Origin: Nereocystis luetkeana
Lineage: Eukaryota; Sar; Phaeophyceae; Laminariales; Laminariaceae
Length of the DNA: 64,000 nucleotides
NCBI GenBank assembly: GCA_031213475.1
Contig: JARUPZ010000011.1
Coordinates: 682,001 to 746,000 of the forward strand
Direction of reading: 5' to 3'
The notes under the pieces were generated by a model. The model was not told where the DNA came from and ran no database searches. It saw only the letters and a program-made list of their open reading frames with translations. Numbering within the stretch: position 1 is the stretch's first letter; each line of letters begins with the position of its first letter. Both the position numbers and the translations under genes were made by a program. Shown here in pieces: positions 48,101 to 50,864 of this stretch.

Positions 48101-50864
48101 GCTAAGCTACACCGCCCCTAGCGACCGTGCTAGACTCTCACAAGGTATACGTTCGTTTCTGACAAGGTATACGTTCGTTGTGGATGTGACTGGAGAGGAC
48201 CGGTGTCGTGGAGACAGAGTGCACAGTGGTTTTCAAGGCCGGTCGATTTACACTCGCTGCGGGCAGAGGTGCACGGCTGTATGTAGGTCGGGTTTCGGGG
48301 AAATGCCGTGATTTACACCAGGTAGTTGTTTCTCTTTTTTTTTTTTTTTTTTTTTCCATCCCATTCATTATCTTCGCACATCTCATTCTCTCTCCTTCCA
48401 ACTCGTAACTCAGATCCGGGGTCACTATACACGTCTCAGTCGCCTGTTCCATCGTCGGTCTGGGCCCCTCTTCCGGAAAATCGAACACATTATCTGGTGT
48501 ATGATGCGCAAACTGTTTCAAAGGCGAATTGAAGGAGTTGCTGTTATTAAGTGCATGCTGATACAATGCTTGCCATTCCGTCGTTCGGTCGTGGTTTCTT
48601 TGTAGAGTAAAGGGATTTGCCTCCTGGGTAATTTTCTCGCCTGCGTTTTTTTGTAACTCTGGGAAGTGAAGTAGTAGGATAGTAAGCGACCGGGTACAAG
48701 CGAAGCGTGGAACTTTCGATGATTCGCACCGTCCTTTTCAGCGTCCAATCGGGCTCCCCTCACCGCACCGTACGTCAATGGTCCATGCGCCATGCAGTGA
48801 ATGAAGAGTGTGGTCAGGGGCGCAGGTTCGATCATTCAATCGATCCACCATGTGTCACGCGATACTCGTCCTTCCTCAAAGTTATCACTGGTTGACGCCC
48901 GTTGCTGTTCTTATCAGGAAAGCCGAGGTTCCGTTCCTGACCGAAGGAGAGACGAGGCTGCTGCTCAGGGATATGGTTAGGAGGAAAGTCCTTTGCGAGC
49001 AAACGGTGCCTGACGTTTCCACGGTGAGCGTCTGCAGTAGGTCTCACTCTCATTCTCACTTACTATCCACGTTGTGCTCTCGTCGATGCCACAACGAAAC
49101 AACCCCAACTAATGTGTTAATATATTGTCGAACGCGCAACATGGTGCCCAAACCTAACTCGAATACGACATAACTTATATATTTCGCTGTACAGGTAATT
49201 GTGCTTCTACAAGGCAAACACGTTCCGAGATCCACACCTATCATTTAAATACGAGACACTTCTATTGTTTGCTGGACAGCTAATTGTATTGATGTAAGCT
49301 AAAGTATTCCGACACCAAATTTAGTAGAGAGACTAACACCCGTCCATATAGTAGAAGGTATATATACCTGGTACTTGGACGCTTGTGGCCGTTTTTTTGG
49401 TGGGGAATGGGCGGCTTTGGTTCGCGGGCTAAACACCCGTCCATATAGTAGAAGGTACCTGGTATATACCTGGTGCTTGAACGCTTGTGGGCGTTTTTTG
49501 GTGGGGGATGGGCGGCTTTGGTTCGCAGGCCCACTCCGCTATCGCGTTTTTTACCGTCGCAGCCACCTTTGGTCGAACCGATCATATTATCTACTGTAGA
49601 TTGTACTACACGCTTATTGTAGGCCTGATCATTTACAGACTAATCATCTGCAGATGGGTCATCTACAGATAGATCATATACAGATAGATCATCTACAGAT
49701 GGATAATCCAAATCATGTACTTGGTACTGCACCAGGTAGTCCCTCACCTTTCATTGTGAGAGGCTGTGCAGGATATGCATACCAGAGGTATGAAGTACAG
49801 ATCTAACCCAGGGAAGACATGCGAGATCATGCAGATTGTAACGGAGCTATCAATAATGTGTAGGTCAGATCATACGAGATCAGGAAGAATAGAGTAGGTC
49901 TGCCTTCAACGACCCACGGTAGATGAAGTGAAAATCGATGTCTGTCTGAGGTGTGGAAACATGCCAAGTAGTGCAACAGTGGAACCGTGGGACAGTGAAA
50001 CGGAAACCCTTAGTCTAACGTGTTCATAAGATAACTTCGTGCATGCGAGTCGGTGCTTCCATTTGATGTATGCACGTATATACCTTGCATGCGGTTCGCG
50101 GGAGGAATTTTGTGCGATGGGCTATTTGGTTTTGTTGTACTTCTTCAGAATTGATCGGGCGACATGGGCCTGCTGGCGGATTGTAACTCGTTTCTTTATT
50201 TCTACGAGCATACCAGGTGTGATGGCGACCCACGCAGTGACACCATCCCCGTCGCTTGTCTGCTATATTCGACGGTGTCTTGCTCTATATGTTCGAGATG
50301 TAACTGCTATAATAGCTCGACGAACTACTGCTATTGACGTTGCGCTTGGAGTCAACCTCCGTTCATGTGCTCACCTGCTTCGTAATGGTGCCCTTCGCCC
50401 AATGGTCACCTCGCTTTATAATCGTGCCCGCCCCAAAGGCGACACTTTCTGGGGGCTGGGGAGTAGCGTGCACCAGCGCGATGTGGACGAAGGGGAGGGA
50501 TGGCGTTCTTGACCAAGAGGCGGAGGCTGGCTTAACTACGTCGTATTCCCCGACTGTGAACTGGGCGGACATGATTAAACGGATAAAGGGGATGCCACTA
50601 TCAAGCTTTAACTATTAACACAACATTACACTCGAAGTATTTTCGTTTTACTCGGGGTATTATACTGCTGTGCAGGAGGAGATGGTGTTTGGTTTTGTGG
50701 ATTGTTACCTTTACGACGGCGGGGACGTAGCGCGCTTTATTCAGTTTGAAGGTAAATGCCTCCGAGGCCTATGCAAGGTAGACCCTCCTACGGAAAAATC
50801 GACAACGGCAATTCGAAAGCTCATTGGCTCTCGTGCTTTGCGCTGGAGGAGAAGCTTTGGTTAA
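127..50864 (+). CDS. GTF3C1: TFIIIC largest subunit (B-block-binding), split over about 38 exons; 5' end outside the window
   Basis: Large subunit of TFIIIC, the nuclear factor that binds the B box of tRNA-type promoters and recruits TFIIIB and Pol III. I assembled exons by eye, requiring AG/GT borders and continuous phase; most junctions agree. Blocks matching human GTF3C1 as I remember it, in the same order: VATQTVRLRALG (exon 1773), a GLIF..APMPAGQ block (5844), a winged helix from LEEVGG-type sequence (7849), MVGIIKSRGDEGTNLELM (9622), ALTT-AKIRCLIRML (14493/17530), ILDIPLSIF (22011), SLQVLHDMKILTRI (24332), a WTSEQD SANT-like start (28012), a winged helix ending RNGTIVG (45687), the PW...GG..N block (47888) and VPFLTEGETRLLLRDM (48918). 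Summed exons give about 2,090 codons, near the human length. No start codon is expected here; the stop is TAA at 50,862-50,864. Exons at 10,052 and 24,332 contain frame breaks, and junctions around 32.7-33.1, 43.7-45.7 and 47.3-47.5 kb are not phase-perfect. The family call is secure; individual borders less so. Confidence 0.85.
821..904 (+). CDS. GTF3C1: TFIIIC exon
   Basis: Acceptor ccctcag, donor gtatgc; 28 codons, phase 0 at both ends. Charged peptide beginning VSHSLKRGDKDDSRLAAI and ending LEHEQ, leading into DKVGVVATQ of the next exon. Confidence 0.65.
986..1011. repeat. 26-bp perfect palindrome
   Basis: TGCCCCTACTATT followed by its exact reverse complement AATAGTAGGGGCA, in the intron 905-1,772. 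The centre TATTAATA is itself a common short palindrome in this window. Confidence 0.95.
1773..1886 (+). CDS. GTF3C1: TFIIIC exon: N-terminal VATQ...RALG block
   Basis: Acceptor tttgcag, donor gtacag; 38 codons, phase 0-0. DKVGVVATQTVRLRALG matches the human block with IVASQAMRYRALIG, followed in both by a YVQVLE / YCILER stretch. One of the anchors for the family call. Confidence 0.8.
2484..2576 (+). CDS. GTF3C1: TFIIIC exon: start of first winged helix
   Basis: Acceptor atgcag, donor gtgagt; 31 codons, phase 0-0. LVGRNRERGATISEILEGV corresponds to the human GRSRWQGELQRDL segment, with the charged NSDKKDDF end. Confidence 0.75.
2577..4234 (+). other. Intron 2,577-4,234
   Basis: No repeat family recognised. 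A strong T-rich acceptor at 3,739 and a coding-like stretch near 4,029-4,107 (APFEMPAHAFFPDPSS) are possible missed exons, but neither has a convincing donor. Confidence 0.4.
4235..4357 (+). CDS. GTF3C1: TFIIIC exon: winged-helix segment
   Basis: Acceptor gctacag, donor gtgagt; 41 codons, phase 0-0. Contains a Gly/Ser-rich linker, then GGMTVSQLYPLYDRL, a typical helix of a winged-helix fold, directly before AKTGLIF of the next exon. Confidence 0.75.
4810..4908. mobile_element. TA-flanked MITE, copy 1
   Basis: Near-perfect terminal inverted repeats: CGGGGGACCATAGTTAATAG at the left and its reverse complement at the right, flanked by TA on both sides. It is about 99 bp, AT-rich inside, with no coding capacity. 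TA duplication suggests mobilisation by a Tc1/mariner-type transposase (inference). Confidence 0.9.
5515..5690. repeat. GATC-rich interspersed repeat, copy 1
   Basis: Shares the order gatgatctgta..., catgagcaagatt, catctgccctgaaggtcta and atcgattatctgtccga with copies near 12.0, 18.4, 27.4 and 49.7 kb. Confidence 0.6.
5844..5999 (+). CDS. GTF3C1: TFIIIC exon: GLI...RLPTG-like block
   Basis: Acceptor tccaag, donor gtgact; 52 codons, phase 0-0. AKTGLIFKTIIQAPMPAGQ aligns with human NGLITMQSHVIRLPTGAQ, then VFRFVVLYLTRF aligns with SILLLLNRF. Strong anchor. Confidence 0.85.
6000..7848 (+). other. Intron 6,000-7,848
   Basis: A stretch at 6,220-6,310 (ctctcaccca...cggcacctcgtcgc) recurs at 53,370-53,460, so it is a dispersed repeat. 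Otherwise nothing recognised. Confidence 0.5.
7849..7953 (+). CDS. GTF3C1: TFIIIC exon: second winged helix
   Basis: Acceptor gcgaag (cag five bases upstream would break phase), donor gtgagg; 35 codons, phase 0-0. EAFLETIVDHLLEVGG then VPWHNLRKDLHLGK parallels human YDILMEKLSVML and ETLGKLREELGL. Confidence 0.75.
8070..8200. repeat. Tandem duplication of about 60 bp
   Basis: Two adjacent copies sharing gcaagacctcgagat / gcgagacctcgagat and tttgtcgtactgtta / tatgtcgtaccgtta, in the intron 7,954-8,575. Confidence 0.75.
8576..8722 (+). CDS. GTF3C1: TFIIIC exon
   Basis: Acceptor tttgcag, donor gtgacc; 49 codons, phase 0-0. RAADRLKNYLEKE continues the winged helix of the previous exon (human ERTFKRLYQYML); the rest, to LEPCISLK, is variable. 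Confidence 0.8.
9103..9640. repeat. Minisatellite of about 140 bp running into an exon acceptor
   Basis: About four diverged units sharing gtgatggctgcgttcgatca, a caagcaatggtac segment and an ttggac-type segment. The last unit ends at the real acceptor ggtggtggcag and the exon start cattcggcggagct, which corresponds to gctgcgttcgatcagagct in the upstream units. Confidence 0.8.
9622..9740 (+). CDS. GTF3C1: TFIIIC exon: RGDEGT winged-helix start
   Basis: Acceptor gtggcag, donor gtgagt; phase 0 to 2. LVRAMVGIIKSRGDEGTNLE aligns with human [21 protein letters not shown]. The upstream intron carries tandem copies resembling this intron-exon border. Confidence 0.8.
10052..10273 (+). CDS. GTF3C1: TFIIIC exon with an internal frame break
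   Basis: Acceptor tcttccag and donor gtgggg are both phase-consistent with their neighbours, but the two halves are in different frames. The first half reads SDPSDVPDEHVKKYGVSKRF; the second reads SLSRVLHCSKKSGAKVVELM to IWKGYTR. The switch lies near 10,150-10,170. This could be a sequencing or assembly indel, a real mutation, or an unrecognised mini-intron. Confidence 0.6.
10274..11391 (+). other. Intron 10,274-11,391
   Basis: Short gcagtag/ggcagtaagcatg repeats near 10,885-10,985; nothing else recognised. Confidence 0.5.
11392..11764 (+). CDS. GTF3C1: TFIIIC exon: GR.GK block plus disordered linker
   Basis: Acceptor tttgtag, donor gtaaga; phase 0 to 1. Begins EGRNGKVQALFYDKDLL (human [21 protein letters not shown]), then a Pro/Ala/Gly-rich linker with an acidic WSDDEALDALVDKLAGE stretch. 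Without splicing the frame would stop at 11,800. Confidence 0.8.
11990..12260. repeat. GATC-rich interspersed repeat, copy 2
   Basis: Contains tagatcatctag, gtgagaggttgtgcacgat, gtacagatccaacccagg and tctgccttgaagggtcta, closely matching the copy at 49,625-49,965. Confidence 0.75.
12398..12616. repeat. 21-bp minisatellite, about ten copies
   Basis: Imperfect tandem unit cccctacagtactatttgcaa. Diverged copies at the left carry tgatagttgcga, and the right end reads tttgcagcccctcctgtag. Because the unit length is a multiple of three, open frames run through it; these are not genes. In intron 11,765-14,492. Confidence 0.95.
13048..13309 (+). repeat. Poly-C-ended interspersed repeat, copy 1
   Basis: About 260 bp ending in a run of about 23 C. 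Diagnostic segments: aggatgcagctcaccct, acctcacggcgcttcgcgct, ggtcggtgaaaacccgac, catacgactacgg, catgcatga. Related copies lie at 19.7, 26.4 and 30.2 kb, with partial copies on the other strand at 20.6 and 23.5 kb. Confidence 0.9.
14493..14674 (+). CDS. GTF3C1: TFIIIC exon
   Basis: Long T tract and acceptor ttcag, donor gtgagt; phase 1 to 0. EAKFDPFRQIVTARVRFEV, later FMLQEVERCTALTT, which lines up with human RNLIIEAVTNLRLI. Confidence 0.8.
14735..15020. repeat. Minisatellite of about 85 bp, three to four diverged copies
   Basis: Repeating theme: g(t)gttgcatgttggcat, cttgtatctcagctcgccc / ctgcaacccaactcgtccct, then a variable spacer. It starts 60 bp after the exon ending at 14,674. Confidence 0.8.
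15607..15757 (+). mobile_element. SINE-like repeat, 5'-truncated copy
   Basis: Shares ggcacgtaccgt, tgaccccggat and gataataaatgggatgga then an A-rich tail with the longer copy at 51,909-52,265 (here the start of the last motif reads gaataataaatggga). Confidence 0.75.
16296..16424 (+). CDS. Candidate extra or alternative TFIIIC exon with a seven-residue repeat
   Basis: Acceptor acttgcag, donor gtgaac; 43 codons, phase 0-0, so it can be included or skipped without a shift. Basic peptide with GKNRYLK twice in tandem, then AWCTETGGQALRSYFLR. Skipping it gives the better match of the flanking exons to human GTF3C1, so it may be a cassette exon, lineage-specific, or spurious. Confidence 0.35.
16562..16926 (+). 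other. Unrecognised coding-like open stretch in a TFIIIC intron
   Basis: Open for about 120 codons with protein-like composition: PLTIALTLSQLNTPTLGVLD, DGVGGPGMLDILYRTLAQNV, then a hydrophilic acidic/Ser-rich part ending RSGRVAQRC. No start codon with context, no splice borders, and no family I know. It could be a remnant of a gene or of an inserted element. Confidence 0.3.
17530..17672 (+). CDS. GTF3C1: TFIIIC exon: winged helix
   Basis: Acceptor ctggcag, donor gtgaga; phase 0 to 2. AKIRCLIRMLEGPG then TLDNLASELVLEGKIQR aligns with human FTIQKMIMDQEKQEG and SIVRLVRNLSEEGLLRLYR. Confidence 0.85.
18330..18720. repeat. GATC-rich interspersed repeat, copy 3
   Basis: Opens with tgatctgtacgtatgatctg and contains a tandem gatagatcagatag-type array at 18,465-18,560, then gtgatctaca...ttgccgggtgggag shared with the copy at 27.4 kb. 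Confidence 0.6.
19097..19244 (+). CDS. GTF3C1: TFIIIC exon
   Basis: Acceptor ggagcag, donor gtgagg; phase 2 to 0, in frame with both neighbours. MLIHVSAGTDEASMRAHAER parallels human [20 protein letters not shown]. A competing open frame upstream is not in phase. Confidence 0.7.
19705..19946 (+). repeat. Poly-C-ended interspersed repeat, copy 2
   Basis: Same segments as the copy at 13,048 (acctcacggcgcttcgcgct, ggtcggtgaaaacccgac, catgcatgagatcgagt), ending in a short C run. Confidence 0.9.
20312..20410. mobile_element. TA-flanked MITE, copy 2
   Basis: GGGGGCCATAGTTAATAGGA at the left and its near reverse complement ending GGTCCCCCG at the right, about 99 bp. The left terminal bases are altered. 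In intron 19,245-20,954. Confidence 0.9.
20552..20637 (-). repeat. Poly-C-ended repeat, truncated copy on the minus strand
   Basis: On the + strand it appears as a run of about 21 G, ggtactcattatcatgcatg, gccgtagtcgtatgaccgta, then a second G run. Only the right-hand end of the family is present. Confidence 0.8.
20955..21127 (+). CDS. GTF3C1: TFIIIC exon: basic linker
   Basis: Acceptor ttcacag, donor gtaagt; phase 0 to 2. Very basic: REALRGKRYKWDVSKSKSRF, later RELLRCLPRLTYRRVGSRAI. It precedes the IPLSIF block as the corresponding linker does in human, without close identity. Confidence 0.7.
21128..22010 (+). other. Intron 21,128-22,010
   Basis: A T/G-rich stretch at 21,420-21,570 and one TACCTGGTA motif at 21,336. 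No other structure seen. Confidence 0.5.
22011..22144 (+). CDS. GTF3C1: TFIIIC exon: IPLSIF block
   Basis: Acceptor tcttaag, donor gtgagt; phase 2 to 1. VILDIPLSIFLTMFGFPADY aligns with human [20 protein letters not shown], followed by LHKVIKVAEKKKATIRRAP (human LNDPLKKHTLIRFLP). Best single anchor. Confidence 0.9.
22145..23036 (+). other. Intron 22,145-23,036
   Basis: Short TAC/GTA palindromic motifs cluster at 22,840-22,970 (ctacagtat, ataccggtata, gtacctggtg). No exon candidate. Confidence 0.5.
23037..23175 (+). CDS. GTF3C1: TFIIIC exon
   Basis: Acceptor tgtgcag, donor gtaagt; phase 1 to 2. Ends SPLGAIWELIRAVPWYKARL, leading into the next exon as human LLYKRRYIFSVVENL does. Confidence 0.7.
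23427..23545 (-). repeat. Poly-C-ended repeat, truncated and doubled copy
   Basis: G run at 23,427-23,438, then catgcatggccgtagccgta, a second G run, and again catgaccgtagtcgtatggc, so the right-hand end of the family is present twice in tandem. Confidence 0.75.
24332..24984 (+). CDS. GTF3C1: TFIIIC large exon with a purine-rich tract and frame change
   Basis: Acceptor ctgcgcag, donor gttggt. Begins SLQVLHDMKILTRIDP (human [20 protein letters not shown]), then an acidic/Gly-rich tract encoded by GGA/GAG/GGG runs at about 24,495-24,655, including a run of about 14 G. After the run the coding frame differs: ETFRKAMMKAAEVRKDG, ALYMSLRGMRRDKRART, DVAVYTEDKKATVSKKVSDH, ending DFWSTYQ (human QDVENYWFDLQCV). 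A homopolymer length error is the simplest explanation. Confidence 0.75.
25531..25656 (+). CDS. GTF3C1: TFIIIC exon
   Basis: Acceptor caaacag, donor gtgaat; 42 codons, phase 0-0. FFGTKRREEYMGSGGDGGSQ then VAHPIASWLLAK. Confidence 0.65.
26355..26606 (+). repeat. Poly-C-ended interspersed repeat, copy 3
   Basis: gctgtcatccatatgcaagt, acctcacggcgcttcgcgct, catgcatgaggtcgagta, ending in 16 C. In intron 25,657-27,015. Confidence 0.9.
27016..27107 (+). CDS. GTF3C1: TFIIIC exon before the SANT-like region
   Basis: Acceptor gctgcag, donor gtgagt; phase 0 to 2. VPYLAEVAEWGASENDVEVE to SAWHRLNK, in phase with WTSEQD of the next exon (human RMTRLRVTWSMQED). Confidence 0.7.
27310..27560. repeat. GATC-rich interspersed repeat, copy 4
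   Basis: gatagatgatcgatta, agatgatctgtatgatcta, gttgccgggtgggagct and a terminal gatctagatgatctagatga; shares order with the copy at 18.3 kb. Confidence 0.65.
27806..28000. repeat. CCTTG pentanucleotide repeat ending at an exon acceptor
   Basis: Interrupted ccttg/cccttgcctatg units become a pure ccttg array towards the right, then cctcgcctttgcttag forms the acceptor of the SANT-like exon. The repeat therefore sits where the polypyrimidine tract and branch region should be. Confidence 0.95.
28012..28126 (+). CDS. GTF3C1: TFIIIC exon: SANT-like first helix
   Basis: Acceptor tgcttag, immediately after a 200-bp CCTTG repeat; donor gtacag. WTSEQDMALITAVRRFQ matches human WSMQEDGLLVLCRIA and the usual Myb/SANT W..EED..L start. 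The donor is inferred from phase. Confidence 0.75.
28390..28770 (+). other. Cys-rich coding-like stretch of unknown origin in an intron
   Basis: One frame reads VGLHRPFYDAPPPVAGFLFD; an overlapping frame gives CADCTDFGITCYHPMCAFEY, a C-x2-C-x6-C-x-H-x2-C spacing loosely like the end of an extended PHD finger. No splice borders or start support it. Possibly a decayed fragment; identity unknown. Confidence 0.25.
29130..29146 (+). CDS. GTF3C1: Probable 17-nt TFIIIC micro-exon
   Basis: A pyrimidine-rich tract and acceptor tacgag, then 17 nt (CPQCA plus two bases), then a strong gtaagt donor. It converts phase 0 of the previous exon to the phase 2 needed by the next. Confidence 0.35.
29276..29471 (+). 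CDS. GTF3C1: TFIIIC exon: SANT-like recognition helix
   Basis: Acceptor ggtgtcag; open until TAG at 29,472. VRHALRPVAEWVGKTPDACW then KRYKKLAKAQARYAGEFG; the DACWKRYKKL stretch resembles a Myb/SANT third helix (human SVGRRARYIVK). The 3' border is not fixed; the coordinate given is the last open codon. Confidence 0.7.
30235..30477 (+). repeat. Poly-C-ended interspersed repeat, copy 4
   Basis: acctcacggcgcttcgcgcc, ggtcggtgaagacccgac, tacgactacggccatgcatg, ending ccccctcccccc. It ends about 36 bp before an exon. Confidence 0.85.
30514..30682 (+). CDS. GTF3C1: TFIIIC exon: AT-hook-like basic linker
   Basis: Acceptor ggagcag, donor gtgagt; ends in phase 2, matching the next exon. Contains SGKRGRPSVKPKGVKRP (AT-hook-like KRGRP core) and SVRKRKPRH. 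Likely a flexible DNA-contacting linker. Confidence 0.65.
30705..30813. mobile_element. Second MITE family (TTAACCCTTT ends), copy 1
   Basis: Left end tttaaacccttttgagac...ctgcagtcccgtttt, right end gtccccaagacgggactgca...agggttaaaa: inverted repeats of about 35 bp with gaps. Related elements at 30,809, 61,958 and 62,645. Confidence 0.8.
30809..30923. mobile_element. Second MITE family, copy 2, abutting copy 1
   Basis: Starts ttaaaaccctttagtg and ends tgcagtattgaaaggagtta; more diverged. It shares the ttaaaaccc junction with the preceding copy. Confidence 0.55.
31215..31398. repeat. Direct duplication of about 90 bp
   Basis: cgggaatcgattt, ggataagacac / cgataagacacc, then atcgacgcc(a/t)tttcg(g/a)tagt occur twice in tandem, in intron 30,683-32,184. 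Confidence 0.75.
32185..32290 (+). CDS. GTF3C1: TFIIIC exon: charged helix
   Basis: Acceptor ttaaaag, donor gtaagt; phase 2 to 0. GTDPGIFKTSDLDEERTRAR then AAIAKAAGFEWVN, an acidic/basic helix. Confidence 0.7.
32592..32735 (+). CDS. GTF3C1: TFIIIC exon: WTIEELAAF segment
   Basis: Acceptor ttttgcag, donor gtatgg; 48 codons, phase 0-0. SFGAWGWTIEELAAFTAVRQ then LMLVPERDFNP. The next exon needs phase 2, so a short exon may be missing between them. Confidence 0.75.
33114..33217 (+). CDS. GTF3C1: TFIIIC exon: RRRI helix
   Basis: Acceptor tacgtag, donor gtaagt; phase 2 to 1. KRNGERSPALKLQLAADCPN then MWRRRIHGVIRLKR, a basic helix. The 3' phase agrees with the next exon; the 5' phase does not agree with the previous one. 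Confidence 0.55.
33259..33357. mobile_element. TA-flanked MITE, copy 3
   Basis: cggggggccatactaaatag at the left, tttactatgctcccccg then TA at the right; about 99 bp. It lies in the intron between the exons ending at 33,217 and starting at 33,550. Confidence 0.9.
33550..33618 (+). CDS. GTF3C1: TFIIIC exon just before the satellite intron
   Basis: Acceptor ctcgtag, donor gtacgt; phase 1-1. GFTLADFLLDKRWSQVPPLL. It is the last exon before the 7.4 kb 16-bp array. Confidence 0.65.
33754..33803. repeat. Pair of hairpins upstream of the satellite
   Basis: CCCACTAAG-TTGAT-CTTAGTGGG at 33,781-33,803 is a perfect 9-bp stem with a 5-nt loop. Just before it, CGAGTAT and ATACTCG form a second inverted pair. 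Both lie about 85 bp before the first satellite unit. Confidence 0.8.
33888..41294. repeat. 16-bp satellite array, about 463 identical copies
   Basis: Unit gccatacatgcggtat, repeated head to tail for 7,407 bp with phase kept from end to end; I saw no deviating copy. Neither strand of the unit contains TAA, TAG or TGA in any phase, so all six frames stay open for about 2,470 codons. Because 16 is not a multiple of 3, each frame encodes the same 16-residue repeat (for example MPYMRYAIHAVCHTCG), only rotated. Each unit contains CATAC and GTATG, so one strand can pair with itself. Confidence 0.99.
41357..41382 (+). CDS. GTF3C1: Probable 26-nt TFIIIC micro-exon after the satellite
   Basis: Pyrimidine-rich tract and acceptor catgag, strong gtaagc donor. 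Its 26 nt turn phase 1 of the exon at 33,550 into phase 0 of the exon at 42,805, reading AYPELCPRG between LLPP and EEALNRM. The phase arithmetic is the main support. Confidence 0.5.
41410..41550. repeat. Degenerate catagtaata repeat
   Basis: Irregular tandem of acatagtaatac / acatagcaatag-like units in the intron after the satellite. Confidence 0.7.
41644..41746. mobile_element. TA-flanked MITE, copy 4, carrying a CCTGG insertion
   Basis: Same ends as the other copies, TA on both sides. Where copies 3 and 6 read aaataggacc or tataggacc, this one reads aaatacctggtaggacc, a CCTGG core with an extra TA. A lone right-end fragment ggtcccccgtg follows at 41,758. Confidence 0.9.
42020..42117. mobile_element. 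TA-flanked MITE, copy 5
   Basis: CGGGGGACCATAGTACATAG at the left and tttactatgcccccccg then TA at the right. The inner part is in the opposite orientation to copy 6 (aaaaataggtaaatata). Confidence 0.9.
42183..42232. repeat. GAAT microsatellite
   Basis: gaatgaatgaatgaacgaatgaatga-type tetranucleotide repeat. Confidence 0.85.
42246..42418 (+). mobile_element. SINE-like repeat, diverged copy
   Basis: tctcctcgcgataatgatgt, cgaccccggatat, gcagagagaaacgaagggc, aagataagaagtgggaagaa with an A-rich end; parallels the copy at 51,909-52,265. Confidence 0.65.
42418..42542. repeat. CATA microsatellite
   Basis: Interrupted acatacatacat tract, containing a TACCTGGTA motif at 42,495. Confidence 0.9.
42805..42900 (+). 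CDS. GTF3C1: TFIIIC exon: EEALNRMKAF helix
   Basis: Long pyrimidine tract and acceptor ccgcag, donor gtatgg; 32 codons, phase 0-0. EEALNRMKAFRPPTLQKAYR then ALLSFKQIDIVQ. Confidence 0.75.
43571..43709 (+). CDS. GTF3C1: TFIIIC exon
   Basis: Acceptor ttgtgcag, donor gtgaga; phase 0 to 1. VAWAANDYSVQDCIDHEVYS then GRHGSNMVARGIIAAEAF. The following exon as drawn wants phase 2, so an exon in the next 2 kb may be missing. Confidence 0.65.
43710..45686 (+). other. Intron 43,710-45,686
   Basis: A strong T-rich acceptor-like site ends at 45,091 but opens onto stops within 20 nt. A missing exon is suspected here from phase, but I could not place it. Confidence 0.5.
45687..46511 (+). CDS. GTF3C1: TFIIIC largest exon: acidic linker and winged helix
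   Basis: Acceptor gttatag, donor gtacgt at 46,512; phase 2-2. Starts PTSSLVGLEREADPQDVRPD with an ILAVKDIG..VDAVLEAIALG helix (human LTAALEILEAIIATG). A disordered Gly/Glu/Ala-rich middle follows, then GLTLVQLKRTVREAARSVGE and IGKMLRNGTIVGMCGAQDA, matching human FGIDKEELRRRF...LLEQHQVLEVGG. An alternative donor at 46,487 would break phase with the next exon. Confidence 0.85.
47040..47268 (+). CDS. GTF3C1: TFIIIC exon
   Basis: Acceptor gtaaaag, donor gtcagt; phase 2 to 0. YMLQAYAKRWGVPSTRATDP follows ..CGAQDAR as human RLVAMGSAWPWLL follows its winged helix; then an acidic stretch and a Lys/Arg-rich GKGKQRAGKARR tail. Confidence 0.75.
47476..47687 (+). CDS. GTF3C1: TFIIIC exon
   Basis: Donor gtaagt in phase 0, fitting the next exon. 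The acceptor is uncertain (gtgcag at 47,475 or gcagag at 47,480; only the latter keeps phase 0). LYTLPNEEWRTGLPRLAQET then GGRMLVMVTAPVLHPNFLVM, FAVVHRKSEDK. I know no direct human counterpart. Confidence 0.65.
47888..48024 (+). CDS. GTF3C1: TFIIIC exon: PW....G..N block
   Basis: Acceptor ctgccag, donor gtgacc; phase 0 to 2. KELFPWMNFGGEVNLQLLNR then TRKNPGCLASKIR aligns with human GRPWRVVDGHLNLP and TRPGIPESSLLR, the conserved C-terminal block. Confidence 0.9.
48025..48917 (+). other. Intron 48,025-48,917
   Basis: Contains the minus-strand SINE-like copy and a 20-bp duplication, acaaggtatacgttcgtt, at about 48,140-48,180. Confidence 0.6.
48335..48430 (-). mobile_element. SINE-like repeat on the minus strand, 5'-truncated
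   Basis: Run of about 21 T (the A tail read backwards), then ccatcccattcattatcttc, tctctctccttccaactcgt, aactcagatccggggtca: the reverse complement of 52,155-52,250. Confidence 0.85.
48918..49023 (+). CDS. GTF3C1: TFIIIC exon: terminal winged helix
   Basis: Acceptor cttatcag, donor gtgagc; phase 2 to 0. KAEVPFLTEGETRLLLRDMV then RRKVLCEQTV aligns with human [24 protein letters not shown]. Confidence 0.88.
49336..49531. repeat. Tandem duplication of about 97 bp; second copy has a CCTGG insertion
   Basis: Both copies start acacccgtccatatagtaga and end ggcggctttggttcgc. Copy 1 reads aaggtatatatacctgg; copy 2 reads aaggtacctggtatatacctgg, exactly five bases (CCTGG) longer at a TA step. Confidence 0.9.
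49625..49965. repeat. GATC-rich interspersed repeat, copy 5
   Basis: Tandem agatagatcatctacagatg-like units at the left, then gtgagaggctgtgcaggata, gtacagatctaacccaggga, gtctgccttcaacgaccca, aaaatcgatgtctgtctgag. The clearest copy of the family. Confidence 0.8.
50674..50864 (+). CDS. GTF3C1: TFIIIC terminal exon
   Basis: Acceptor tgtgcag, phase 0. EEMVFGFVDCYLYDGGDVAR then FIQFEGKCLRGLCK, ending in a basic ALRWRRSFG and TAA at 50,862-50,864. The DC.L....V pattern recalls the human C-terminal DCTLRLGRVF. Confidence 0.7.
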
